DNA from: Bacteroidales bacterium
GTDB taxonomy: Bacteria; Bacteroidota; Bacteroidia; Bacteroidales; UBA932
Direction of reading: 5' to 3'
Assembly: GCA_016287075.1 (NCBI GenBank)
Contig: JAEEVC010000011.1
Coordinates: 25,936 to 89,935, forward strand
DNA length: 64,000 bases
In this document: one piece after another, positions 26,101 through 34,174 of the stretch
Numbering within the stretch: the stretch's first letter is position 1
Layout of the letters: each line of letters opens with the position of its first letter
Notes under the pieces: generated by a model
The model's input: the letters and a program-made list of their open reading frames with translations, nothing else
What the model was told of the DNA's origin: nothing
Databases searched by the model: none
Program-made: the position numbers and the translations under genes

Positions 26101-26517
26101 GAAGATGCCGCGGTCGGGATCGCCGCAGAAGATATGGAACCAGCCGTCATGATACCGGATGGCAGGCGCCCACACGCCGTTGCCGGCCGAAACGCGGCCC
26201 CGGAACGCATCCCGGTCCTCTTCGGGGAACGAAGCGCCGGGATACTCCGTCAGGGCCGCCCCGATCTGCCGCCAGTGGACCAGGTCCCGGGAATGCAGGA
26301 CGGGCAGGCCGGGGAAACAGTGGAACGAGGAGGCGGTCAGGTAATAGTCCTCCCCTACCCGGCAGACGTCCGGGTCGCTGTAATCCAGGTGCAGGACCGG
26401 ATTGGCATAACGGAATACCGCATCCCCCTTTCCGGGATGATGTTCAACGGAGGAAACAGCCGGACGGCAACCGGGAATGGCAAGGCAGAGCGCCAGGATC
26501 AGGCAGATGTTTCTCAT
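23170..26517 (-). CDS. GH43-CE15 fused xylan-degrading lipoprotein
   Basis: A 1,115-residue lipoprotein (lipobox IPGC). The first half is a GH43 five-bladed propeller: DYSDPDVCRVG gives the base, DPCPLWD the pKa-tuning Asp and TIEGTKLYRR the acid. It is followed by a GH43-associated beta-sandwich (about 420-650). The C-terminal ~400 residues are a CE15 glucuronoyl esterase: GHSRLGKTALW with the nucleophile Ser, SEDRWSDPHGEY, and YHLRPGKHDI with the catalytic His. Together they could trim side chains of glucuronoxylan and break lignin-glucuronate esters. Three Gly/Ala/Glu-rich insertions interrupt otherwise typical domains: before INGPHQGAW, in the linker, and a ~65-residue one before the CE15 His that is encoded by a 72-base tandem repeat. 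The ATG of MRNICLIL is chosen; the frame stays open upstream across the promoter. Confidence 0.9.
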   Translation of the reverse strand: MRNICLILALCLAIPGCRPAVSSVEHHPGKGDAVFRYANPVLHLDYSDPDVCRVGEDYYLTASSFHCFPGLPVLHSRDLVHWRQIGAALTEYPGASFPEEDRDAFRGRVSAGNGVWAPAIRYHDGWFHIFCGDPDRGIFMVRAQDPAGPWSEPVWLLRGKGFIDPCPLWDSDGKAYLSHAAAGSRAGLKSVLFMAEMAPDGTRLLGPSRIVYDGHLTQPTIEGTKLYRRDGWCYLFAPAGGVATGWQTVLRARSPWGPFEERVVMASARGETAGAGGVLAAGTGAVPDHGAADGVAAGGLDALPLSGINGPHQGAWVETPDGRDWFLHFQDKGAYGRIVHLQPMHWTEDGWPVIGADPDGDGVGAPVAVAPLPLAAPDGHPLPAGLAARYSLPAAPADGSGEASSAPAGVSGKEAANPAPAAWPGYGLPAGWQYPCIPAPSWHSVRPDGGIRLYSVMNGPAPVDFRMCPNFLMHSFFAEHFIVTARLSFRPNAARKDRGETAGFLVMGDAYAGLQLTDTPDGARLEFITGPEGGDAVPLTVLPYRYDPVAAEHASPNVPPVRYVPVPEAVVWVRLDVRAKAVEGNVPEARCRISYSLDGMHYERAAQDFSARAGRWIGARYGFFCNRPTEKNDAGWLDVLDLNEEERFAPLSDFLYEEAGVPAFALPDPLVGENGRPVRSVRDWERHRRPELVDLFEREMFGRAPGVPAGFHCRVLSTDPSAFGGLATRKEAGVYFTADERAYLRLLLYVPNDRTAPAPAFLGPNFFGNHTTTDDPSVTPGDTLRYGHDLVWYPRGYHARRWPYEEILRRGYAVATFCCADVDPDYDDGFRNGVHGVFDGCSDSSPVRDPSAWGTIAAWAWGLSRALDYLESDPDVDGSRVAVVGHSRLGKTALWAGALDTRFAMVVSNDSGCGGAALSRRRFGETVRRINTHFPHWFCPRFHDYNDCEDLLPIDQHELLALIAPRPLYVASASEDRWSDPHGEYLSLLGAAPVYALYGIEALDGSETAGGGEALGDGEPLDGRKALEGNETAGCGEAFGDGEPLDGHKALEGNAIPTVSADGSVSLSGPGAPALPPVGTDLSRGRTGYHLRPGKHDIILYDWQRYMDFADRWLR
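23356..23520. repeat. 72-base in-frame tandem repeat inside the CE15 domain
   Basis: Two good copies (23356 and 23428) and a decayed third encode a 24-residue unit (E-P-L-D-G-x-K-A-L-E-G-N-E-T-A...). The insert enlarges a surface loop between the CE15 acid and His segments. Confidence 0.75.
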
Positions 26518-26537
26518 GATGGATCGCGTAACGGTTA

Positions 26538-26545
26538 CAAAGATA
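26538..26545 (-). promoter_or_regulatory. -7 element TATCTTTG of the GH43-CE15 gene
   Basis: Exact TAnnTTTG match 20 bases before the start codon, with TTGG 18 bases further upstream as a possible -33 element. It indicates transcription separate from the SusCD operon ending at 26657. Confidence 0.65.
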
Positions 26546-26656
26546 CGCGATTTCCCGGATATGCCAACGGCCCCGGAAAGCAGCCCGCCGGTCCACGGCC
26601 AACCGGCCACGGCCAGCGACCCCATCCCGCAGCCCAATAGGCCCGCCCGCGGATGG

Positions 26657-28366
26657 CTACCAGCTGATCCGGGCGGTATAGACCTTGCCGAAACGGTCTG
26701 TCACACTGACGGTTCCGGCGCCGGAGAGCGCCTCGACGGGGGTGCTGAACAGGGTGTTCGGATTCCCCGTCGTCGTCGCGTCATAGCCGGAATAGTCCTT
26801 GAGCGTCTGATTGTAGGTCTTGTAGAAGGTCTTGAACGCCGTGTCCGCGAAATCATAGCGCGAGGCCGATTCGACGGGCACCATCTGCACGGAAGAACCG
26901 CCGTCCAGGGTGAAGACGGGCGTACTCCACTTGCTGTCCCAGAGGAAGATATTCGCATAGACCTTCGAATCGCCGTACGTCCCGACCGGGGCATACAGGT
27001 GCATCTGGTAGCTTTCGTCCAGGACGCCCCCGCCGGCCTTCATCCGGGCGACACCGGCGTCGTCATAATCCCAATCCCGCAGTTCATAGGACGGCGCGGC
27101 CGGGCCGATGAAAGCCCCCCGCTGGTACTTGACGGGATGGAAACGCCAGGAGGCGAACTCCCCGTCCACGATCTCGGCGATGGTATAGCCCCGCGGCGTC
27201 CCCGACGAAAGGTACTCGTTGGTCCACAGTTCGCCGGTCGAGCGGGCCAGGGTATGGACCTCCAGACCGCCGTACATATGCGCCTCCGGGTACACGAAAT
27301 TGTGCGTCGCATGGGTATGCCCGGCCCAGGCATGGACCCGGGCATAGCCCGTCAGCAGGTTCGCATAGTCGTTCTTGTGCCGGGCCGACCGTTCCCCGTT
27401 CTGGGTCTTGAACATCGGGGAATGGGAGCAGGTAGCGACCGTCGCCGTCTTCGGGACGAAGGAAAGGTCGGCCTGGAGCCATTCCCAGATCCGGTCCGTG
27501 AGGCCCTGGTCATAGCCGGTCAGGCGGCCGGACTTGTCCTTCATGATCAGGTTGTCCAGCACGACGAAATGGATGTTCCCCACATTGAACGAGTAGTTCC
27601 GGGGCCCGAAATAGGACTCGAAATCCGCCGCGGCAGCCTCGTCGTCGGCCGCCGAGGGATTGTTGTCGTGGTTGCCCAGGACATTGTAGGTAGGGTATCC
27701 GAGCGTCTTCAGGCCCGCGATGTAGTTCGTGTACAGGGACATGTTCTCATGGACGATGTCCCCGAGGCAGATGCCCAGCACCCGCCGGTCCGCAGGCATC
27801 GCCGCCCGCGTCTCCTTCAGGTCCAGGTACAGGTCCTCGCAGCAGTCCAGGGAGTGGTAGCCGATCTTGTCAAAGCCGGCGGAAGAGGCCCGCGGCTGCG
27901 GGTCGGCGGTGAAAATCACCGTCGCGCGGTCCGGATGGGCCACCGGCGTGAGCGTGAAGGTGTCCACCGTATAGACCCCGTTCTTCTTGGACTGGCTGGC
28001 CAGCGACCGGTAGAAGACGGGACGGCCGCCATAGACGGCCGGCATGTACCCCGACGGGGTGCTGATATAGATGAACTTGGCCGTAGCCTCATCGACCTTC
28101 ATGCGGAAGGAGCCGTCGGCCAGGGTCAGGGTGCACTGCTGGCCGTCCGTCACCACGACGCCTTCGATCCCCTTCCCGTCGGAATCGACCACTTTCCCCT
28201 CCACGTTCATCCCGTCCGGAACCGGCGTATCGGGCTTATCTCCTTCATCATCCGGTTTTTCCACCGGATCGGGGCCGGGGACTTCCTGTCCCGGCTTCTC
28301 CTCCGGATGGCAGCCGGCTGCGGCCAGGCACAGGGCTGCGGCGAGCATCAGACAGACCTTTTTCAT
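26657..28366 (-). CDS. Calcineurin-like metallophosphoesterase lipoprotein (paralogue 2, SusCD operon)
   Basis: The 569-residue product has the same three-domain layout as the copy at 19464 and most residues are identical, including TADPQ, GDIVHEN, LGNHDNN, CSHSPMF and AGHTHATHN. The signal peptide (AAAGC) and the Pro/Glu-rich linker after it differ most. This copy is the last gene of the second SusCD operon, 12 bases after the beta-propeller gene. It is the only clear hydrolase of that operon with a complete recognisable active site, so the imported ligand may carry a phosphate ester. The ligand is unknown. Confidence 0.88.
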   Translation of the reverse strand: MKKVCLMLAAALCLAAAGCHPEEKPGQEVPGPDPVEKPDDEGDKPDTPVPDGMNVEGKVVDSDGKGIEGVVVTDGQQCTLTLADGSFRMKVDEATAKFIYISTPSGYMPAVYGGRPVFYRSLASQSKKNGVYTVDTFTLTPVAHPDRATVIFTADPQPRASSAGFDKIGYHSLDCCEDLYLDLKETRAAMPADRRVLGICLGDIVHENMSLYTNYIAGLKTLGYPTYNVLGNHDNNPSAADDEAAAADFESYFGPRNYSFNVGNIHFVVLDNLIMKDKSGRLTGYDQGLTDRIWEWLQADLSFVPKTATVATCSHSPMFKTQNGERSARHKNDYANLLTGYARVHAWAGHTHATHNFVYPEAHMYGGLEVHTLARSTGELWTNEYLSSGTPRGYTIAEIVDGEFASWRFHPVKYQRGAFIGPAAPSYELRDWDYDDAGVARMKAGGGVLDESYQMHLYAPVGTYGDSKVYANIFLWDSKWSTPVFTLDGGSSVQMVPVESASRYDFADTAFKTFYKTYNQTLKDYSGYDATTTGNPNTLFSTPVEALSGAGTVSVTDRFGKVYTARISW

Positions 28367-28378
28367 AGAATTCCGGGT

Positions 28379-30010
28379 TTATTGCAGGCAGCCGGTGCCC
28401 TGGAGATTGCCCCCGTGGCAGGGCCAGCCGGCGGTCGCGATGTCCACGCCCACGTACTTGCCCAGGACGGGCTTCTGCGTCTTGTTGCCGGCATCGTTGC
28501 ACAGGATATACAGGATGCCGCCGCAGAGGCCGGATCCCGTCATGGGGCCTTCCAGGCCCTTCATGTTGGCCCAGTCGGCGAGCACCTCCCCGTCGGGGCT
28601 GATCTTGACGGTATGGCCGGCGCCGGCGTATTTGTTGTTGCCCGCGACGAGGTAGATATTGCCCTCCGCATCGACCACGGGCTGGCCGTAATTGTACGAA
28701 TTCCGCTTCCAGGAGCCCTTCTTCCAAAGGGTCCGGAGGGTGCCCGATTCCAGCCGGGCGTAATAGCCGTCCTTGTCCGCGACGATGATGTCGCCGTCCG
28801 GAAGGACGACGCTGCCCCAGAAGCTGTTGGTGGCGATATCCGCATAGGTCAGGATCTTATGCGCCTTCAGGTCCACGGCCGTCATGCAGGCCGTCAGGTC
28901 GAGCAGGCTGTAGTCCGACAGGTCCGACGGGGCGCTCTGGTTGCTGCCCTTCGAAGGGATGTAGGCGATCTTCCTGACGGGATCGACGGAGAAGCAAGCG
29001 GCATCGTTGCTGTTCTTGTAGAGGTCGATCGCGGCGATGACCGCACCGTCGGCCGCATTGAGGAACATCGCGCCGTCGGTGGTGGCGTCGCAGGCGCAGA
29101 AAAGTTCATTGCCATTGAGCACCATCCCCTGGACATTGGCCGCGAGCGTGGCCTCCCAGAGCTTTTCGCCGGTTGCAGCCCTGACCGCATGGACATGGGC
29201 GGCGGCATCGGCGAAAAAGACGGTGGAACCGTCCTTGGAGACGACCGGGGTGGCATTCTTGTTCGCCCCTTCCATGCCTTCGTATTGCCATTTCAGGCTT
29301 CCGTCCGGCTTGACGGAGAACATGTCCCCGGCGGTCGTGGTGACATAATAGATGTCGCCCGTGACCGGATTGACGGTCGGAGCCGTGCAGCAGGTCTTTT
29401 CGGCGCCCGGATCGAATTCCCACTTTTTGGTCCCCGACGCCGTATCAAAGGCATAGAGCTTCGTGCCCTTGCGGTCCGTCGCGCAATAGAGGGTGGACTT
29501 GTCCACCGAGAAGACCGGCGCGCCGTAGCGGAAAGCCTGCGGCGTCACGCCCCAATCGTTGTAGAACAGCTTGTACGGCGTCGCGGTGACCTTCAGCTCC
29601 CAGTTCATTTCCTCCCCGTTCACCGTCGCGGTGACGGTGACGGGCACGTCAACGGGCGAATTGTCCGTCACGCTGAGGTAATCCACATCGAGCGGGGTCG
29701 TCACTTCCGCCCCTTCCTTCACGACAGTTTCCCCATTGGCCTTCCACGACCATTTGATGTCTTTGGCCATCTTCCAGACGGCCGTATCGAACCGCAGGGT
29801 CACGGTCTCGCCGGAAAGGATGGACGTCCTGTCCACGGAATGCGGGTCCGTCGCGGGGAGCGGTACGCCGGGCTCCTCGCCGGGCGTGTCGGGTTTATCC
29901 TGGTCCCCGGGCGTTTCCGTATCTGCCGGCTGCTCCGGGACCGGCTCCGGCTTTTTGCAGGAAAAGACGATGGCGGCGAAGACCGCCAGCAGGAGGAAAG
30001 ACTTTTTCAT
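28379..30010 (-). CDS. Beta-propeller (PQQ-like repeat) lipoprotein
   Basis: The 543-residue lipoprotein (IVFSC near residue 17) has an acidic Pro-rich linker and an Ig-like domain (about 50-160). A propeller of roughly 360 residues follows, made of repeats such as LYAFDTASGTKKWEFDPG, GDIYYVTTTAGDMFSVKPDG and ATGEKLWEATL. These are the PQQ/pyrrolo-quinoline type of blades without evidence for cofactor binding. It probably binds a ligand or partner protein at the outer membrane. The ATG follows the upstream stop by 5 bases; a TTG three codons earlier is less likely. Confidence 0.82.
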   Translation of the reverse strand: MKKSFLLLAVFAAIVFSCKKPEPVPEQPADTETPGDQDKPDTPGEEPGVPLPATDPHSVDRTSILSGETVTLRFDTAVWKMAKDIKWSWKANGETVVKEGAEVTTPLDVDYLSVTDNSPVDVPVTVTATVNGEEMNWELKVTATPYKLFYNDWGVTPQAFRYGAPVFSVDKSTLYCATDRKGTKLYAFDTASGTKKWEFDPGAEKTCCTAPTVNPVTGDIYYVTTTAGDMFSVKPDGSLKWQYEGMEGANKNATPVVSKDGSTVFFADAAAHVHAVRAATGEKLWEATLAANVQGMVLNGNELFCACDATTDGAMFLNAADGAVIAAIDLYKNSNDAACFSVDPVRKIAYIPSKGSNQSAPSDLSDYSLLDLTACMTAVDLKAHKILTYADIATNSFWGSVVLPDGDIIVADKDGYYARLESGTLRTLWKKGSWKRNSYNYGQPVVDAEGNIYLVAGNNKYAGAGHTVKISPDGEVLADWANMKGLEGPMTGSGLCGGILYILCNDAGNKTQKPVLGKYVGVDIATAGWPCHGGNLQGTGCLQ

Positions 30011-30015
30011 CAGTT

Positions 30016-33000
30016 TCAATATTTGTCGATGTAAGCGGGAATCAGCTGCTGGATGCCGCGCATTTCCGCCGCGTTGTCGAGGACGGTCATGAAAGGAAGG
30101 GCCGCAGCCGTCGTATAATAAGCGTTGTAATAGTCACTGTAGGAAGTGCTTCCTGCAGCGAACCTGCAGCCCTTGACGAGGGTGGCGTAATCCGGATAGT
30201 CCGCGGACGCGCCGGTCAGGGCGCAGCAGACCATCTGGGTCATGATGTAGCCCATCAGCGGATTCGGGTGATAGGTGTCGCTGCTCTTGTGGTTGCAGAA
30301 GGTATAGCGGTCGCTGTAGGTCAGGCTGCCGCCCGGCACCTTGACGGCGCCCGTGTAGATGTCGTACGCCAACTGGCCGCAGTTGATGATGGTGAAGCCG
30401 TCCGTGTCGTGGAGCGTCTTCAGCTCGTCCAGTATCCGCGTGTGGTTCTTGTACACACTGTATATGTGATTGATATAGATCTTCTTCACATTCGGATTCA
30501 CGTCGGAGAAGCGCTTGTACACCGCACGGACGTCCGGGACGAAATTGGAATTGTTGTCGCCGGACTCCGAGAGGATGACATAGTCGAACGAGGCGAGGTC
30601 GAGCCCCTTCAGGAGGTCCTCGCCGACCGTGCAGTCGCTGCCGGAGGTCTTGCAGCCCGCGGCGGTGTAGTCATACAGGTGATGGCCGCCCTGGGTGCAG
30701 TCGATGACCGTGACCTCATGGCCCAGGGCCTTCATCAGCTTGTAGAACATGCCGGGGTCCTCCTGGCCCTGGTTGCCCTTCTGGACGAATCCGCCGTAAT
30801 AGACCATCGAGTTGGCGATGACGATGAACTTCTTGCCCTTCAGGGGATCCGCCGGTTCCGGGGAGCCTTCCGCATACACGGCGTTGTACACCACTTCCGT
30901 CGAGCCATTGACCAGGTTGTTGCCGCACTTGTTGCCGTTGAGCCCGTGCTGGAAGTTGCTCGCATCCAGCGTCAAAGTCTGCTCCCCGCAGGTCAGTGCG
31001 CCGGAGACGCGGACGGGATCCGCCGCCGTGCCGCAGATATGGACATACCCCGACGCGGCCGGGCTGCTGCCGAAGACAAGGCCGCAGCACTCCAGCGGGT
31101 TGGAAGACAGCGTGGAAGTGGCGGCATAGGCGCCTGTGATCCGGCACGCCGCCTCGCAGCCGGCGAAGGTCGTAAAGTCGCCCTTGATGGTGTTGAAATA
31201 GCCCACCAGGCCGCCCAGATAGACCGCGCTGCCGGCGAGGTCGCAGCTGAGGTCGCCGTAGTTCCGGCAGCCCGTGATGTCCACTTCGTTCTTGGTCTCG
31301 CCCACGATCCCGCCGTTCCGGATGTTCCGGATGGACGTCCCGGCGGGAACCGTCATCGAAATGGCCCCGCGGTTGACGCAGCGGGCGATCCGGATGCCGG
31401 ACACGTCGGCCATGCCGGTAATCCCGGCGAGGCGCTTGTACACCTGCGTGGCGCCGGCAGGGGCGGCGTAGGTGATGTTGCCGTAGTTCTCGCAATCCTC
31501 GATCTGCGCATCCGTCGAGCAGGTGCCGGCGATGCCGGAAAGGTACATCGCGCGGGTGTCCTCCGGGGCGTCGAAGCGGATGTCGCCGCGGTTGACGCAG
31601 CCGGTGATGCGGCCCTTGTTGGTTGCGACGAAGCCGGCGAGGCGGGCCGTGGCGCCCGGATCGGCGGAGCAGGTGATCCCCGCCCGGTTGGTGCAGCCGG
31701 AGACCGTCCCGCTGTTCGTCTGGGCGATATAGGCCATGTTGGCGGAAACGGCCATCGAGCAGCTGCCGTCAATCACCAGGTTCTGCACCGTTCCCTCGTT
31801 GGTGAGGATCAGCGGGGCCTTCGCCGCCCAGTTCCGCAGGCTGTGGCCCTGGCCGTCCAGCGTTGCGACAAAGGTCTCTATCGCAGGAAGTTCCATCCCC
31901 GCGAGGTCGAGGTCTGCCGTCAGGGAGACGACCGTTCCGGCCGGATAGAGGGCGGCATCGCCGCCGAAGGTCAGGAAGTCCGCGAAATCGGCCGCCTTCC
32001 CGATCGCGAGGACCGGGACGAAGACGAACTTGTCCTGCGAAAGGGCCACCGTCCGGGTCAGGCCCTTCGGCATGGTGAGAGTCAGCGTGGCCGTGCGCGC
32101 CTCCCCCTCGTTCTTCGGGGCGGAGATGCTGACGGCATGCGCCTCGCCGTCACCGGGAACCTGAAGCGGTGTCACGGTCACCCACTCGGCACTGCACGTG
32201 ATTTCCACATCGTAATTCGCTGTCACACTGAGCGTTGCCGCATCCGAACCGGAAGGATCGAGGGAGATGGCCTCCGCACTCAGCGTCATCTTCTCGGCGA
32301 GGTCCTTGTTCCCTTCCTGGAACACGGCCACCGCCTCCGTGGTGCCCATAGGCATGGTCACCAGGACCGTCCCCTCGCGCTCCGAGGTCGTCTCATTGAG
32401 GGCGGCGGTCACCTTGACGTCGTGATAGGCGCCGTCCCCTTCCACCCGCGCCGGGGAGACTTCCAGCCATTCCTCTTCGGAAGAGAGGGTCATCGGATAA
32501 TTGCCGCGCACGGTGAAGACCGCCTCGCCGCCCTTCGCGGGCAGGGTGAGCTGGACCCCTTCCGTCTTGACGATCAGGTCCTCGGGATCGCCCGTCTGGC
32601 CGTCGCCGACCACCTCGTAGAGGATGTTCTTGTAATCCGCCTCCGGGATGGCGCCGCCGTTGACGCTGGTCTTGGAACCGTCGCCGTCCAGCAGGGCCTG
32701 GTAGTCCTTCGCGATGGCGATCTGCTTGACCTTCGAGGCCAGGCAGGTGACGGATCCGGCCACCCGGATCGGCTTGTCGGTCGTGCCATAATGGAGCGTG
32801 CTGTAACCGCTCTGGCCGCTGAAACGGCCCGTCACCAGGCCGGCGGACTTGCACGGGTTGTTGCCGTACTGGCCGGAGGCCTTCGTCTGGGCGGTGATAT
32901 TGCAGTTGACGACACTCCCCTCGAAGACGGTCGCATCGCCGCTGGTCACCTTCGCCTGCCAGCCCTGGAGGCCGCCGATGTAGGATTCGGCCTTGAGCCG

Positions 33001-34161
33001 GATGTCAAGGTCGGCGTAGTTCTGGTTGCCGCCCGTGGCCGGGGCGCCGTCCAGGTAGCCGACGATGCCGCCGATGTAGGACTTGCCGCTGCCGCTGAGC
33101 TTGTTGGTGGAAACCAGGGCCTCGCGGTGGTTGATGCAGTTCGTCAGCGGGGCGCCCTGCTGGCGCGCGGTCATGCCGCCGATGAAATAGACACCCGTGT
33201 TCTCGACCGGGTTGCAGGAGAAGGCACCGTAGTTCTCGCAGGCGTCGATGGTGCCGTAGCTGTATCCGGCCACCCCGCCGAGATAAGCGTTGGCCGTCGC
33301 GCTGTCGGGCGTGTAGGAGAAGGTGCCCCGGTTGATGCAGCCCGTCAGCGCGGATTCCGGATTGTGGTAGCCGACGATGCCGCCGAGGTAGAGTTTCGTG
33401 GTGCGGTTTCCGGCGGCCCGCATCCCGGCCTCGTTCACGCAGCCGCTGAGAGAGCCGAAGTTCTGGGCGACGAAGGGACCGAAGGACTGGTCCACGTCCG
33501 CGACCGGTACCTCGAAGGCGCAGGAAGCGTCGATCCGGAGGTCGTTGACCACGCCCTCGTTCCGGAGAATGAGCGGCGTGGATGCACGCAGGTTCCTGAT
33601 ACTGAAGCCGTTCCCGTTGATGACGCCCTTGAAGACCTCGACCGGCTTGAAGGACCGGCCGTCCATGTCGATGTCGTGGGAGAAGGAGATGGCCTCCCCT
33701 TCCTCCATCGTCACGGCGCAGGTTTCGAGGAAATAGACGAGGTCGTCGGCGGAAGCGATGTTCTCCGGCATGTCGGGCCGTTCATAGAAAGGCTGCGACA
33801 CGGCGATGGTCTTCGTCAGCGTGCTCGCGGTGAGGGTGATGTTCCCGGTCCGCGCCGCGCCGCCTTCCCCGCTGTTCCGGCCGGCCGTCGCGACGACCGT
33901 ATAGACGCGGCCGTCTCCGGGGACCTCCGCCGAAGCGAGGGTGACCCATTCGGGGGCCTCCAGGCGGGTGTCGTAGTTGCTTTCCACCGTGAAGGACAAC
34001 GCGCCGCCGCGGCCGGCGAAATCCAGCGTCTCCGTATTGACCGTCAGGTATTCCACGCCCACGTTCCGGGCATAGGGATTCAGGATATCGGCCTCCTGCC
34101 GGCAACCCGGAACCACAAGGACGGCCGCCGCAAAGCTTAGGATGATGGTATTGATTTTCAT
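30016..34161 (-). CDS. Large surface lipoprotein: BACON domains, beta-helix repeats and C-terminal SGNH/DUF4886-like domain
   Basis: The 1,381-residue lipoprotein (VVPGC) contains in order a BACON domain (about 25-120), a beta-helix of GLUG-like repeats (about 150-510; pattern Y-x-G-G-I-V-G-Y with C-x-N-x-G), two BACON domains (about 530-710), a second beta-helix (about 720-1090) and a ~270-residue C-terminal domain. That last domain has IANSMVYYGG, a SESGDNNSN loop and SDTYHPNPLMGYI, matching the Ser, Asn and Asp/His blocks of SGNH hydrolases of the DUF4886 kind. The BACON and helix parts suggest glycan or mucin binding. It is the third gene after SusC and SusD, 13 bases after susD. Enzyme activity is uncertain. 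Confidence 0.78.
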   Translation of the reverse strand: MKINTIILSFAAAVLVVPGCRQEADILNPYARNVGVEYLTVNTETLDFAGRGGALSFTVESNYDTRLEAPEWVTLASAEVPGDGRVYTVVATAGRNSGEGGAARTGNITLTASTLTKTIAVSQPFYERPDMPENIASADDLVYFLETCAVTMEEGEAISFSHDIDMDGRSFKPVEVFKGVINGNGFSIRNLRASTPLILRNEGVVNDLRIDASCAFEVPVADVDQSFGPFVAQNFGSLSGCVNEAGMRAAGNRTTKLYLGGIVGYHNPESALTGCINRGTFSYTPDSATANAYLGGVAGYSYGTIDACENYGAFSCNPVENTGVYFIGGMTARQQGAPLTNCINHREALVSTNKLSGSGKSYIGGIVGYLDGAPATGGNQNYADLDIRLKAESYIGGLQGWQAKVTSGDATVFEGSVVNCNITAQTKASGQYGNNPCKSAGLVTGRFSGQSGYSTLHYGTTDKPIRVAGSVTCLASKVKQIAIAKDYQALLDGDGSKTSVNGGAIPEADYKNILYEVVGDGQTGDPEDLIVKTEGVQLTLPAKGGEAVFTVRGNYPMTLSSEEEWLEVSPARVEGDGAYHDVKVTAALNETTSEREGTVLVTMPMGTTEAVAVFQEGNKDLAEKMTLSAEAISLDPSGSDAATLSVTANYDVEITCSAEWVTVTPLQVPGDGEAHAVSISAPKNEGEARTATLTLTMPKGLTRTVALSQDKFVFVPVLAIGKAADFADFLTFGGDAALYPAGTVVSLTADLDLAGMELPAIETFVATLDGQGHSLRNWAAKAPLILTNEGTVQNLVIDGSCSMAVSANMAYIAQTNSGTVSGCTNRAGITCSADPGATARLAGFVATNKGRITGCVNRGDIRFDAPEDTRAMYLSGIAGTCSTDAQIEDCENYGNITYAAPAGATQVYKRLAGITGMADVSGIRIARCVNRGAISMTVPAGTSIRNIRNGGIVGETKNEVDITGCRNYGDLSCDLAGSAVYLGGLVGYFNTIKGDFTTFAGCEAACRITGAYAATSTLSSNPLECCGLVFGSSPAASGYVHICGTAADPVRVSGALTCGEQTLTLDASNFQHGLNGNKCGNNLVNGSTEVVYNAVYAEGSPEPADPLKGKKFIVIANSMVYYGGFVQKGNQGQEDPGMFYKLMKALGHEVTVIDCTQGGHHLYDYTAAGCKTSGSDCTVGEDLLKGLDLASFDYVILSESGDNNSNFVPDVRAVYKRFSDVNPNVKKIYINHIYSVYKNHTRILDELKTLHDTDGFTIINCGQLAYDIYTGAVKVPGGSLTYSDRYTFCNHKSSDTYHPNPLMGYIMTQMVCCALTGASADYPDYATLVKGCRFAAGSTSYSDYYNAYYTTAAALPFMTVLDNAAEMRGIQQLIPAYIDKY

Positions 34162-34174
34162 GGTCTTTCCTCTT

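Noticed and set aside
23647..26640. 997-codon plus-strand frame opposite the GH43-CE15 gene
   Set aside because: The minus strand encodes two recognisable enzymes with catalytic motifs; the plus frame has none.
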